Shown: piece after piece, positions 16,564-25,731 of the stretch
Numbering within the stretch: the stretch's first letter is position 1
Layout: every line of letters begins with the position of its first letter
DNA from: Pseudomonas gessardii
GTDB lineage: Bacteria > Pseudomonadota > Gammaproteobacteria > Pseudomonadales > Pseudomonadaceae
NCBI RefSeq assembly: GCF_001983165.1
Contig: NZ_MNPU01000029.1
Span: forward strand, 1 to 64,000
Direction: 5' to 3'
Length of the DNA: 64,000 bases
The notes under the pieces: model-generated
Database searches by the model: none
Seen by the model: the letters and a program-made list of their open reading frames with translations, nothing else
Told to the model about the DNA's origin: nothing
Translations under genes and position numbers: made by a program

Positions 16564-18222
16564 TTAGTGGTTAACCGCCCCGCTCGCCCCCAGGCCAGTC
16601 TGCGAACGCACAAACTGCGGGAAGTACAACGCACGCTCCTTCACCGCCGCCGCCGATTTGTCGGTGATGGAGAAGAACCAGATACCCACGAACGCAATGA
16701 TCATCGAGAACAGCGCCGGGTATTCGTACGGGAAGATCGCTTTTTCATGGTGCAGGATCGAGACCCAGATGGTCGGGCCAAGGACCATCAGGCCCACGGC
16801 ACTGACCAGGCCCAGCCAGCCGCCAATCATCGCGCCACGGGTGGTGAGGTTTTTCCAGTACATGGAAAGCAGCAGCACCGGGAAGTTACAGCTGGCGGCA
16901 ATGGAGAACGCCAGGCCGACCATAAACGCAATGTTCTGGCTTTCAAACAGGATACCCAAGCCAATCGCCAGGACTGCCAGGGCGATGGTGGTGATCTTCG
17001 ATACGCGAATCTCATCCTTCTCGTTGGCCTTGCCTTTCTTGATCACGCTGGCATACAGGTCATGGGACACCGCCGAAGCACCCGCCAGGGTCAAGCCGGC
17101 AACCACTGCCAGGATGGTGGCAAACGCCACGGCCGAGATGAAGCCCAGGAAGATACTGCCGCCCACCGCGTTGGCCAGGTGCACCGCCGCCATGTTGTTA
17201 CCGCCCAACAGAGCACCTGCCGCATCCTTGAACGCCGGGTTGGTGCTGACCAGCAGAATCGCGCCGAAGCCGATGATAAAGGTCAGGATATAGAAGTAGC
17301 CGATAAAGCCTGTGGCATACAGCACGCTCTTGCGGGCTTCTTTCGCGTCACTCACGGTGAAGAAGCGCATCAGGATGTGTGGCAGGCCAGCGGTACCGAA
17401 CATCAGGGCCAGGCCGAGAGAGAACGCCGAGATCGGGTCTTTCACCAGGCCGCCGGGGCTCATGATCGCCTCACCTTTAGGGTGAACCTTGATCGCCTCG
17501 GAGAACAGCACGTTGAAGTCGAAGTTGACGTGCTTCATCACCATCAGTGCCATGAACGAAGCACCGGACAGCAGCAGCACGGCTTTGATGATCTGTACCC
17601 AGGTGGTCGCCAGCATGCCGCCGAACAACACATAGAGGCACATCAGGATCCCCACCAGGATCACCGCCACATGGTAATCAAGGCCGAACAGCAGCTGGAT
17701 CAGCTTGCCTGCGCCGACCATCTGCGCGATCAGGTAGAACGCCACCACCACCAGCGAACCACAGGCCGACAGGCTGCGGATCTGGGTTTGCCCGAGGCGA
17801 TAGGACGCCACGTCGGCAAAGGTGTATTTGCCCAGGTTACGCAGGCGCTCGGCGATCAGGAACAGAATGATCGGCCAGCCCACCAGGAAGCCGATCGAGT
17901 AGATCAGGCCGTCGTAGCCGGAGGTGAACACCAGCGCGGAAATCCCCAGGAAGGACGCCGCCGACATGTAGTCGCCAGCAATCGCCAGGCCGTTCTGGAA
18001 ACCGGTGATCTTGCCGCCAGCGGCATAGTAGTCGGCCGCCGAGTTGTTACGCTTGGACGCCCAGTAGGTAATGCACAAGGTTGCACCGACGAAGGCGACA
18101 AACATCACGATCGCCGCGATGTTCAACGGTTGCTTGTGCACTTCACCGGTCAATGCGTCCGCCGCCCAAACGGCAGGTGCAAAAAGCGAAGCGCCGAATA
18201 CAGCCAATAGACGACGGATCAT
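16564..18222 (-). CDS. actP: Cation/acetate symporter ActP
   Basis: A 552-residue permease of the sodium:solute symporter family that takes up acetate. It starts with a cleavable-looking signal (MIRRLLAVFGASLFAPAVWA) followed by about 13 hydrophobic segments; GLAIAGDYMSAASFLG and RFFTVSDAKEARKSV are typical of the family. It overlaps yjcH by 4 bases (ATGA) as in other proteobacteria. Its last 86 bases occur twice more just downstream, next to palindromic repeats. No acs gene lies beside it. Confidence 0.96.
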   Translation of the reverse strand: MIRRLLAVFGASLFAPAVWAADALTGEVHKQPLNIAAIVMFVAFVGATLCITYWASKRNNSAADYYAAGGKITGFQNGLAIAGDYMSAASFLGISALVFTSGYDGLIYSIGFLVGWPIILFLIAERLRNLGKYTFADVASYRLGQTQIRSLSACGSLVVVAFYLIAQMVGAGKLIQLLFGLDYHVAVILVGILMCLYVLFGGMLATTWVQIIKAVLLLSGASFMALMVMKHVNFDFNVLFSEAIKVHPKGEAIMSPGGLVKDPISAFSLGLALMFGTAGLPHILMRFFTVSDAKEARKSVLYATGFIGYFYILTFIIGFGAILLVSTNPAFKDAAGALLGGNNMAAVHLANAVGGSIFLGFISAVAFATILAVVAGLTLAGASAVSHDLYASVIKKGKANEKDEIRVSKITTIALAVLAIGLGILFESQNIAFMVGLAFSIAASCNFPVLLLSMYWKNLTTRGAMIGGWLGLVSAVGLMVLGPTIWVSILHHEKAIFPYEYPALFSMIIAFVGIWFFSITDKSAAAVKERALYFPQFVRSQTGLGASGAVNH

Positions 18223-18530
18223 TGCGCAGCCTCCTTGAGAATCGCATTGTTCAGGTCGTCGAATTCGCCATTGGCGCGTCGCACGTAGATGCCTGTGAGC
18301 ACAAAGGCCGAGACAATCAGCCCGATCCCGATCGGGATTCCCCAGGTGATGGATGATTCAGGGCTGATCTTGGCCCCCAGGACTTGGGGCCCATAGGCGA
18401 TCAACAGGATGAATCCAGAGTACAGCCCAAGCATGATCGCCGAGAGAATCCAGGCGAACCTTTCCCTTTTTTTCACCAGCTCCTTGAAGCGCGGGCTGTT
18501 TTGAATCGAGAGGTAAATGCTGTCGTTCAT
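18219..18530 (-). CDS. yjcH: DUF485 family inner-membrane protein YjcH
   Basis: A 103-residue protein with two hydrophobic helices (about residues 26-48 and 63-85), of the DUF485/YjcH family that always accompanies acetate permeases. Its role is thought to support ActP. The leader reads GAGGATAAAAACAATG: an A-rich AANAANAA-like stretch sits between the ribosome binding site and the ATG, a possible Hfq/Crc site for catabolite repression of acetate uptake. Confidence 0.92.
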   Translation of the reverse strand: MNDSIYLSIQNSPRFKELVKKRERFAWILSAIMLGLYSGFILLIAYGPQVLGAKISPESSITWGIPIGIGLIVSAFVLTGIYVRRANGEFDDLNNAILKEAAQ

Positions 18531-18537
18531 TGTTTTT
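18530..18537 (-). promoter_or_regulatory. Possible Hfq/Crc (catabolite repression) motif at the yjcH start
   Basis: On the minus strand AAAAACAA overlaps the first base of the ATG and fits the AANAANAA pattern bound by Hfq/Crc in Pseudomonas. The assignment is by motif and pathway only. Confidence 0.4.
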
Positions 18538-18676
18538 ATCCTCGCAGCACAGCTTTTTTATTATTGGAACATATCCACTGTATGCGGCTGCGGGAGAGGT
18601 TCCAGACGACCTTAGTCTTAGAACCGGTGTAGCGAGGGTTTACGGCGCGACAGAAACAATTGTAGGCACAGGCTTA

Positions 18677-18766
18677 TGTGGGAGCGGGCTTGCCCGCGAT
18701 GGCAGCGTATCAGTCACCGAATGTATCGGCTGAAAAATCGCCATCGCGGGCAAGCCCGCTCCCACA
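18677..18766. repeat. REP pair
   Basis: Inverted TGTGGGAGCGGGCTTGCCCGCGATGG units flank a short loop. This is the GC variant of the REP seen elsewhere in the window. Confidence 0.9.
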
Positions 18767-18797
18767 CAAAGCCCGTTCCTACAGTTTTTTGGGGGAG

Positions 18798-19649
18798 TTA
18801 TGGAGCAGTCCACTCAGCCACACGCTCAGGGTGCTTGGCCACCCAATCCTTGGCCGCCACATCAGGCTTGGCGCCTTCCTGGATGGCCAGCATCACTGCG
18901 CCGATTTCATCCTTGGAGGCCCACTGGAATTTCTTCAGGAACGCCGCCACTTCCGGGGCTTTCTTTTCCAGGCCCTTGCTGCCAATGCTGTTGACGGTCT
19001 CGGCGGCGCCATAAATGCCCTTGGGGTCTTCAAGGAAACGCAGTTTCCATTTGGCGAACATCCAGTGTGGCACCCAGCCAGTCACCGCGATGGAGTCCTG
19101 CTTGTCTTCGGCACGGGTCAATTCCGCGATCATCGCCGCCCCGGAGCTGGCTTGCAGCTTGTAGTCCAGGCCATATTGCTTGATGACTTCGTCCGTCTTG
19201 AGCATCACGCCTGAACCGGCATCGATGCCCACGATCTTGTTCTTGAAGGTGGTATCGGTCTTCAAGTCCTCGATGGACTTGGCCTTGACGTACTCCGGCA
19301 CGATCAAGCCGATCTTCGCCTCCTTGAAGTTGGGGCCGTAGTCGACCACCTTGTCCTTGTTCTTGGTCCAATACTCGCCATGGGTCGCTGGCAGCCAGGC
19401 CGAGAGCATGGCGTCGAGCTTGCCGGTGGCCACGCCCTGCCACATGATCCCGGTGGCGACCGCCTGCAGTTTCACCTCATAACCGAGCTTTTGCCTGATC
19501 ACTTCGGCGGCCACATGGGTGGTGGCGACGCTGTCCGACCAACCGTCCACATAGCCGATGCTCAGGGTCTTGCTGTCGGCGCTGGCCAGTGTGGCGCTCA
19601 TCGCAACTACCAAGGTGGCAGCTGCGCCCAAAAGTCGTCGCATCTTCAT
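18798..19649 (-). CDS. Glycine betaine/choline/carnitine-type substrate-binding protein (OpuAC family)
   Basis: A 283-residue periplasmic binding protein with a signal peptide (MKMRRLLGAAATLVVAMSAT followed by LASA). The mature part (SIGYVDGWSDSVATTHVAAE) and later Trp-rich stretches such as SAWLPATHGEYW and TGWVPHWMFAKWK fit the OpuAC/ProX family, in which Trp residues cage a quaternary ammonium group. The true start is the MKMRR methionine; the frame is open 23 codons upstream. It has no permease or ATPase neighbours, so it is an orphan binding protein serving a transporter elsewhere. The ligand is inferred. Confidence 0.85.
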   Translation of the reverse strand: MKMRRLLGAAATLVVAMSATLASADSKTLSIGYVDGWSDSVATTHVAAEVIRQKLGYEVKLQAVATGIMWQGVATGKLDAMLSAWLPATHGEYWTKNKDKVVDYGPNFKEAKIGLIVPEYVKAKSIEDLKTDTTFKNKIVGIDAGSGVMLKTDEVIKQYGLDYKLQASSGAAMIAELTRAEDKQDSIAVTGWVPHWMFAKWKLRFLEDPKGIYGAAETVNSIGSKGLEKKAPEVAAFLKKFQWASKDEIGAVMLAIQEGAKPDVAAKDWVAKHPERVAEWTAP

Positions 19650-19922
19650 AGTGCATCCCCGAAAGTGCTGCGCCCGACGGATGCCGAGCGACGTCAACCT
19701 GTTGCTCTGTGGTGCCATTGGATCATCAACCTGCCGCCCCTGCGGACCTGCTCTGGCTACGACCTCGGTTGAGCAAGAAACGACATCACAAAGCCAGCAA
19801 GCCGTTTCATCGGAAAAACCGTAAAAATTCCGCCCGGACTTTGCATGTCAAAATTATGCGGTCGCCCTGAAAACCGGCAAATACAGGTAAGATGCGCGGC
19901 TTTGCTCCCTGACGGCGTGACC

Positions 19923-21476
19923 ATGACCACGACTGCCCGCTTCCCCTTCCTGCCTTATATATTCGCCCTGTTGCTCGGCCTGTTTGCGCTCGGTGGCTAC
20001 TGGTACGGCCTCGGCCAACCGGTGCTGCTGCCGGATGTGGCCAGCGCCAGCCACAAGCTGCAATGCGCGTCCTACACGCCCTTCGACAAGGACCAATCGC
20101 CGTTCGACCAGCCGTTCAAACTGCGCCCCGCGCGCATGGACGCCGACCTGGCCCTGCTGGCCACACGCTTTGAGTGCATCCGCACCTATTCCCAGGCCGG
20201 CCTTGAGGTCTTGCCCGAGCTGGCGCGCAAACACGGCCTGAAGTTGATGATCGGTGCCTGGGTCAACAGCAACCCGGTGGACACCGCCAAGGAAGTCGAC
20301 CTGCTGATCGCCTCGGCCAATGCCAACCCCGACGTGGTCACATCGGTGATCGTCGGCAATGAAGCCCTGCTGCGCAAGGAAATCACCGCCACGCAGTTGG
20401 TGAAGTTGATCGAAAAGGTCAAAAGCCAGATCCAGCAGCCGGTCACCTATGCCGATGTCTGGGAGTTCTGGCTGCAACACCCGGAAATGGCCCCGGCGGT
20501 GGATTTCCTGACCATTCACTTATTGCCCTACTGGGAAGATGACCCGGCGGGGATCGACCAGGCCCTGCGCCATGTCGGCGATATCCGCCAGACCTTCGGC
20601 AATCGTTTTGCCCCCAAGGACGTGATGATTGGCGAAACCGGCTGGCCCAGCGAGGGTCGCCAGCGGGAAACCGCCGTGCCGAGCCGGGTCAACGAAGCCA
20701 AGTTCATTCGCGGCTTCGTCGCCATGGCCGAGGCCAACGGCTGGCACTACAACCTGATCGAAGCCTTTGACCAACCCTGGAAACGCGCCAGCGAAGGCGC
20801 GGTCGGCGGCTACTGGGGGCTGTTCGATGCCGATCGCCAGGACAAGGGCATCCTGGCCGGCCCGGTCACCAACGTGCCGTACTGGCCAGTATGGCTGGGC
20901 GTTGGCGGGCTGATCCTGCTGGGCACCCTGGTGCTCGGCGGGCGTGTGCGCAGCACCCGCGCCGCGTTATTGCTGCCGCTGTTGAGCGCAGTGGCGGCGG
21001 GCTCGATTGGCAGTTGGGCCGAATTGACCCGGGTGACGGCACGCTTTACCGATGAATGGATCTGGGCCGGGCTACTGCTGGCCCTGAACCTGCTGGTGCT
21101 GGCCCATGGGGCCTTGGCCTTGAGCGCTCGCCAGGGTTGGCGCGCCCGGGCCTTCGCCTGGCTGGAGCAGCGGGCCGGCTGGCTGATTGCAATGGCCGGG
21201 TTCGCTGCGGCGGTGATGATGCTGGCGCTGGTGTTCGACCCACGCTACCGCAGCTTCCCCAGCGCCGCCCTGCTGCTGCCGGCGCTGGTCTACCTGCTGC
21301 GCCCGGTCAGCGGGCCACGGCGGGAAATCGCCCTGCTGACCTTCATCATTGGCGCCAGCATTGCACCGCAGCTGTACCAGGAAGGCTTGATGAACCAGCA
21401 GGCGCTGGGTTGGGCGCTGGTCAGTGTGTTGATAGTTGCAGCCTTGTGGCGTTGCCTGCGGGTGCGCAAGGCTTGA
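19923..21476 (+). CDS. GH17 family beta-1,3-glucanase/transglucosylase with C-terminal membrane domain
   Basis: A 517-residue protein. An N-terminal membrane anchor (about residues 7-27) is followed by a GH17 catalytic domain to about residue 300. Key residues seen are the likely acid/base Glu in VGNEALLRKE and the likely nucleophile Glu in GETGWPSEGR. The C-terminal 200 residues hold about six hydrophobic helices. Known proteobacterial relatives act on beta-glucans, often as transglycosylases next to NdvB-like glycosyltransferases. No glycosyltransferase lies nearby here, so the substrate is unknown. The start ATGACCACGACTGCC gives a sensible anchor; the frame is open 26 codons upstream. Confidence 0.82.
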   Translation: MTTTARFPFLPYIFALLLGLFALGGYWYGLGQPVLLPDVASASHKLQCASYTPFDKDQSPFDQPFKLRPARMDADLALLATRFECIRTYSQAGLEVLPELARKHGLKLMIGAWVNSNPVDTAKEVDLLIASANANPDVVTSVIVGNEALLRKEITATQLVKLIEKVKSQIQQPVTYADVWEFWLQHPEMAPAVDFLTIHLLPYWEDDPAGIDQALRHVGDIRQTFGNRFAPKDVMIGETGWPSEGRQRETAVPSRVNEAKFIRGFVAMAEANGWHYNLIEAFDQPWKRASEGAVGGYWGLFDADRQDKGILAGPVTNVPYWPVWLGVGGLILLGTLVLGGRVRSTRAALLLPLLSAVAAGSIGSWAELTRVTARFTDEWIWAGLLLALNLLVLAHGALALSARQGWRARAFAWLEQRAGWLIAMAGFAAAVMMLALVFDPRYRSFPSAALLLPALVYLLRPVSGPRREIALLTFIIGASIAPQLYQEGLMNQQALGWALVSVLIVAALWRCLRVRKA

Positions 21477-21482
21477 GATTGC

Positions 21483-21555
21483 TATCGCGGGCAAGCCCAC
21501 TCCCACATTTTGATCTGTGAATACATTCAAATGTGGGAGCAGGCTTGCCTGCGAT
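21483..21555. repeat. REP pair in outward orientation
   Basis: ATCGCGGGCAAGCCCACTCCCACA and TGTGGGAGCAGGCTTGCCTGCGAT face the opposite way to most pairs in the window. They lie between the convergent GH17 gene and the small membrane protein gene. Confidence 0.88.
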
Positions 21556-21563
21556 TGGCCCTA

Positions 21564-21932
21564 TCAGACAGTCCGAGGCGCCCTGACCAACCGCAACCCG
21601 GCAATCACCAGCGCAAACACCGCAAAATTGGTGTTGTACAACGCCAATGCCGGGATCCCGAACGCCAACCCCAGCACCGCCAAGCCCCAACCGGCACGGC
21701 CTGGTACAAAAAACGCCAGGACCGACGTGGCCAACGCGGCCCAGCCCAACACCCGAAAGTGAATCATCAGGCCCAGGTTGGCCCGCAACTGGCACTCCCA
21801 GCGGCTGGCATCGCCAGCGCAGAGGCCCACCCACTGTCCATCCTCCATAAACCCATAACGGGCGCCATAACTGGCGGCCAGCCATAACGGCAAGGCCAAC
21901 AGCAGCAGGATCAGCGGCAAACGAGGGAACAT
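21564..21932 (-). CDS. Small inner-membrane protein, unknown function
   Basis: 122 residues from the ATG preceded by GGAG at a good distance; the frame is open 29 codons further but that part looks non-coding. Three to four hydrophobic segments are visible (about 5-22, 47-63, 66-82 and 88-108). YGFMEDGQWVGLCAGDASRW with two Cys (also ECQLRANLG) probably forms a periplasmic loop. I do not recognise a family. It is convergent with the GH17 gene. Confidence 0.65.
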   Translation of the reverse strand: MFPRLPLILLLLALPLWLAASYGARYGFMEDGQWVGLCAGDASRWECQLRANLGLMIHFRVLGWAALATSVLAFFVPGRAGWGLAVLGLAFGIPALALYNTNFAVFALVIAGLRLVRAPRTV

Positions 21933-22168
21933 ACGGGCACTCCGATAGGCGAAAACGGCGCCCAGCTTAATCTCCCCGGGGCCATTGGCAAGGGTTGCAC
22001 ACAGATAACTATTCATCAAAGCGTGCCAAAGTGTATCGTCTGCCTACTATTACCTCGATTCCTACGTTTTTTTCCGATATTTAGTGCCGATGGCTGGCAC
22101 TTCGGCGATAACGCGGTGGTCATAGCCTGCGAACTTCATTAAGCACGTTTCCTCTTAGGGATTTAGTC

Positions 22169-23467
22169 ATGCTCCGTTCCTTGCGCTGTGCTGCCCTGTT
22201 GGGTAGCCTTTTTTTGAGTGCGTCAGCACTGGCGGTTGATGTCGACCCGGCCAGCTATGGCTACCCTTTGACCAACCCGTTTGAAGCGACCATCGCCACG
22301 ACGCCCCCGGATCTGCGGCCGGATTTGCCATCCATCGATGACATCAACCAGTCCGACTACAGCCTGACCATGCGCCCGGAGCGTGAGTTCAGCCTGCCCG
22401 CCAACTTCTGGCCGGTGAAGAAGCTCACCTACCGCATTGCCAAACAAGACCGCGCCGCACCGCTGATCTTCCTGATCTCCGGCACCGGTGCGCGCTTTGA
22501 CAGCACCCTCAACGAATACCTGAAAAAGCTGTACTACAAGGCCGGCTACCATGTCGTCCAATTGTCGTCGCCCACCAGCTACGACTTCATCAGCGCCGCC
22601 TCGCGCTTCGCCACACCCGGCATCACCCAGGAAGACGCCGAGGACATGTACCGCGTGATGCAGGCCGTACGTGCGCAAAACGCCACGTTGCCGGTCACCG
22701 ACTTCTACCTCACCGGCTACAGCCTGGGCGCGCTGGACGCGGCATTCGTCAGCAAGCTGGACGAAACCCGGCGCAGCTTCAACTTCAAGAAAGTGTTGCT
22801 GCTCAACCCACCGGTCAACCTCTACACCTCCATCAGCAACCTCGATAAGTTGGTGCAGACCGAGGTCAAGGGCATCAATAACAGCACCACGTTCTATGAG
22901 TTGGTGCTGAACAAGCTGACCCGCTACTTCCAGCAAAAAGGCTATATCGACCTCAACGACGCCCTGCTCTACGACTTCCAGAACTCCAAGGAGCACCTGA
23001 CCAACGAGCAGATGGCGATGCTGATCGGCACCTCGTTCCGCTTCTCGGCCGCCGATATCGCCTTCACCTCGGACCTGATCAACCGCCGCGGCCTGATCAC
23101 TCCGCCCAAATACCCGATCACCGAAAGCACCAGCCTCACGCCGTTTCTCAAGCGTGCGCTGCAATGTGATTTCGACTGCTACCTCACCGAACAAGTGATC
23201 CCAATGTGGCGCGCCCGCTCCGACGGCGGCAGCCTGTTGCAACTGATCGACCAGGTCAGCCTGTACGCCCTTGAGGACTACCTGCGCGACAGCCCGAAAA
23301 TCGCGGTGATGCACAACGCCGACGATGTGATCCTCGGCCCTGGCGACCTGGGTTTCCTGCGCAAGACCTTCGGCGATCGCTTGACCGTCTACCCCCTGGG
23401 CGGCCATTGCGGCAACCTCAATTACCGCGTCAACGCCGACGCCATGCTGGAGTTCTTCCGTGGCTAA
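22169..23467 (+). CDS. Secreted alpha/beta hydrolase, partner of the MlaA-family gene
   Basis: A 432-residue exported protein with a signal peptide (to about residue 22, ALA) and an alpha/beta-hydrolase fold. A full catalytic triad is visible: the nucleophile in GYSLGALD (Ser about 185), an Asp in HNADDVILG and a His in LGGHCGN. The 3' end overlaps the MlaA-family gene by 8 bases, a tight coupling that argues for a shared role in phospholipid handling in the periplasm or outer membrane. A lipase or esterase acting on lipids delivered by MlaA is an inference; the substrate is unknown. Confidence 0.75.
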   Translation: MLRSLRCAALLGSLFLSASALAVDVDPASYGYPLTNPFEATIATTPPDLRPDLPSIDDINQSDYSLTMRPEREFSLPANFWPVKKLTYRIAKQDRAAPLIFLISGTGARFDSTLNEYLKKLYYKAGYHVVQLSSPTSYDFISAASRFATPGITQEDAEDMYRVMQAVRAQNATLPVTDFYLTGYSLGALDAAFVSKLDETRRSFNFKKVLLLNPPVNLYTSISNLDKLVQTEVKGINNSTTFYELVLNKLTRYFQQKGYIDLNDALLYDFQNSKEHLTNEQMAMLIGTSFRFSAADIAFTSDLINRRGLITPPKYPITESTSLTPFLKRALQCDFDCYLTEQVIPMWRARSDGGSLLQLIDQVSLYALEDYLRDSPKIAVMHNADDVILGPGDLGFLRKTFGDRLTVYPLGGHCGNLNYRVNADAMLEFFRG

Positions 23468-24248
23468 ATATCTCCTGCTTCTTGCCGCCTTACTCTGTGC
23501 AGGCGTTGCCAACGCGGACAACAGCAAGGCTCACGCACCGACCGCAGTCGACCCGGATGGCTTCAAGGAGCCCCTGAGCAAGCTCAAGTTCAACCCCGGC
23601 CTAGACCAACGCGAATTCGAGCGCTCGACCCTCAACGCCCTCAACGTCTATGACCCGCTGGAGTCGTGGAACCGCCGGGTGTACCACTTCAACTACCGCT
23701 TCGACCAATGGGTATTCCTGCCGGTGGTCGACGGCTATCGCTACGTCACCCCCAGTTTCCTGCGCACCGGCGTCAGCAACTTCTTCAACAACCTGGGCGA
23801 TGTGCCCAACCTGCTGAACAGCCTGCTGCAACTCAAGGGCCACCGCTCTCTGGAAACCACCGGCCGGCTGCTGGTCAACACCACTCTCGGCATCGCCGGG
23901 CTGTGGGACCCGGCCACCGCCATGGGCCTGCCGCGCCAGAGCGAAGACTTCGGCCAGACCCTGGGCTTCTACGGCGTACCCGGCGGCGCCTATCTGGTCC
24001 TGCCGATCCTCGGCCCGTCCAACCTGCGCGACACCGGCGGCCTGCTAGTGGACTACACCGCCGAATCCCAGATCAACTTCCTCAACGTTGCCGAAGTCAG
24101 CTCCAACCACCCGGAAATCTGGGCCCTGCGCGCGGTAGACAAACGCTATCAGACCAGCTTTCGCTACGGCCAGATGAACTCACCGTTCGAGTATGAAAAA
24201 GTGCGCTATGTGTATAGCGAGTCGCGCAAGTTGCAGATTGCCGAGTAG
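23460..24248 (+). CDS. MlaA (VacJ) family outer-membrane lipid asymmetry protein
   Basis: A 262-residue protein with the MlaA core: YDPLESWNRRVYHFNYRFDQ, VTPSFLRTGVSNFFNNLGD and DFGQTLGFYGVPGGAYLVLP. MlaA removes phospholipids from the outer leaflet of the outer membrane. The N-terminus is a signal peptide (MAKYLLLLAALLCAGVANA) without a good lipobox, unlike classic MlaA lipoproteins, so this member may be periplasmic. It has an extra N-terminal segment of about 40 residues before the domain. It is translationally coupled to the hydrolase gene upstream. A second mlaA elsewhere in the genome is likely. Confidence 0.85.
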   Translation: MAKYLLLLAALLCAGVANADNSKAHAPTAVDPDGFKEPLSKLKFNPGLDQREFERSTLNALNVYDPLESWNRRVYHFNYRFDQWVFLPVVDGYRYVTPSFLRTGVSNFFNNLGDVPNLLNSLLQLKGHRSLETTGRLLVNTTLGIAGLWDPATAMGLPRQSEDFGQTLGFYGVPGGAYLVLPILGPSNLRDTGGLLVDYTAESQINFLNVAEVSSNHPEIWALRAVDKRYQTSFRYGQMNSPFEYEKVRYVYSESRKLQIAE

Positions 24249-24563
24249 CGTGTAACCACTGCAGCCCGGCCTTGCAGTAAATGTAAGCCCGGGCCCAGAA
24301 CCCTGCCCACGTCCAGATTCCCTTATCTGGATGCCTTTACTCGTACAAGCTTTATCGACTATTCCAACACTTACATTTAACCCTTTCCGAAGACCGGTAT
24401 ATTTTTATAGTCAAGTACTGTATTGCGGCCGGGTTAATATCAGAAACATGAACATATGGAACTACCCACCCCTCACCACCACTTAAATCAAGAGTGGTTG
24501 GCGTCTTCGCACTTTTCACTTAAATAGAAACAATGATAAACATCCAATAAAAAGGATCCGTTT
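24249..24563. other. AT-richer promoter region of the first hrp-box gene
   Basis: 315 bp without a gene, clearly more A/T-rich than its neighbours. It contains an hrp box at 24458-24485 and an A-rich leader (CCAATAAAAAGGATCC) just before the ATG at 24564. A weak ACTGCAGCCCGGCCTTGCAGT inverted repeat just after mlaA could be a poor terminator. Confidence 0.6.
24458..24485 (+). promoter_or_regulatory. hrp box (HrpL-type promoter) 1
   Basis: GGAACT, 15 bases, CCACTTA. The HrpL sigma consensus is GGAACC-N15/16-CCACNNA; only the sixth base differs. It lies 78 bases before the ATG of the gene at 24564 on the same strand. Confidence 0.7.
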
Positions 24564-25574
24564 ATGGACATCAGAGCCTTTACCGCAATGGGTATTATCC
24601 AGCAGGCAATCTCCAATCAAGTTAGCATTCTCCATACCACCACACCCGACTCTGCACAAAACAGTCAAAAGCCACGGGCCGAGCGCTCGGTGCCCGACAC
24701 CCTGCAACCGGCGGCCCTAAAAGGCCCGGACAGCGCAACCCGCCCAACCGCCGCAACCGGTCGGCCGGCAGGTGATCGCCGGACGGCTGAACAGATCATC
24801 AATGCCAACCCTACCCTTAAAAACCTGGAGATGCGCCAGAGCATTTACAGAGGTGGTCCAGAGAGCAGGCCCCTGCCCGACGCCTATAAACAAGGCATCT
24901 ACAAACGCACCGGCGACTGGACAACCGCCAACAAGAACCCGGACGCCCGCGCCGATGCGGCCTATAACGCCGCACGTCTGTTCAACTTTATTGACTCAAA
25001 AAATGCGCATGCCGTAGTGGCAAGCCAACACAATGATGGTTTTCTCAGTGGTTATTTAGGTAACGAGCAAGTTGTGCGGCATGAGCAAATCGGCCTTCCA
25101 TTTCGTGGTCAATCCATCCGAAAGGACTCCGAACATGCGCTGCTCACGAAGTTTATCGAACATGGTTATTCCAGCCTGGAGTTCAAAGGTGAGCAGCAGA
25201 TCCATACAAGGCCAACCCACCCCACGGGACGCCCCCGTGGAGATCAACGAAGCGCCGAGGACATCATGCGAGACAACCCACTAGTCGCAAAAACACTCTC
25301 AAACATAAATAAACTCCCCCACTTTAAAGAGTCCAGTCAGGACTATCAAAAACACACGGGAGACTGGAGTAAAAACAATATAAATCCCGAGACACGAGCA
25401 GATGCCAATTACAACCTAGCATCTATAGTCAACTATCTTCATAAGATAACTATAGACCGCCCCAACGCGGAACTTAGAAGCGAACTAATTTTGTCCGAAG
25501 GAAAACTCATACATAAGGAAGAATTACTTTTATCCGTGCTAAAGAATGGCTACCACGTTCTACGCCCCAGATAA
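24564..25574 (+). CDS. Candidate type III effector with two copies of an unknown domain
   Basis: A 336-residue soluble protein of no family I recognise. After an Ile/Gln/Ser-rich N-terminus (MDIRAFTAMGIIQQAISNQ), two related domains occupy residues 65-206 and 220-335. Each has T-G-R-P-x-G-D-x-R-[ST]-A-E-[QD]-I at its start, TGDW (116 and 265), RADAxYNxA (129 and 278) and a final L-x-x-F/V-x-x-x-G-Y segment. The same domain makes up the next gene. An hrp box 78 bases upstream and the N-terminus suggest HrpL-dependent expression and type III export; both are inferences. AAGGA ribosome site is good. The second half is unusually A/T-rich, a sign of acquired DNA. Confidence 0.7.
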   Translation: MDIRAFTAMGIIQQAISNQVSILHTTTPDSAQNSQKPRAERSVPDTLQPAALKGPDSATRPTAATGRPAGDRRTAEQIINANPTLKNLEMRQSIYRGGPESRPLPDAYKQGIYKRTGDWTTANKNPDARADAAYNAARLFNFIDSKNAHAVVASQHNDGFLSGYLGNEQVVRHEQIGLPFRGQSIRKDSEHALLTKFIEHGYSSLEFKGEQQIHTRPTHPTGRPRGDQRSAEDIMRDNPLVAKTLSNINKLPHFKESSQDYQKHTGDWSKNNINPETRADANYNLASIVNYLHKITIDRPNAELRSELILSEGKLIHKEELLLSVLKNGYHVLRPR

Positions 25575-25615
25575 AAAGTGCCGACATCAACTCACCATCT
25601 CAATAGCCCCCACCC

Positions 25616-25644
25616 GGAACCCTTTCGCACATGCTTACCACTTA
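25616..25644 (+). promoter_or_regulatory. hrp box (HrpL-type promoter) 2
   Basis: GGAACC, 16 bases, CCACTTA: a perfect match to the HrpL consensus. It lies 87 bases before the ATG at 25732 and after the stop of the first paralog, so each paralog has its own promoter. Confidence 0.82.
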
Positions 25645-25731
25645 AAACCCAGGCACACCCGCAAGTCAGCCTGACACACAACAGGCTGACTTCCCGTTGC
25701 CCCCCCTCAAACTTTCCAGTGGAACGCCAGC

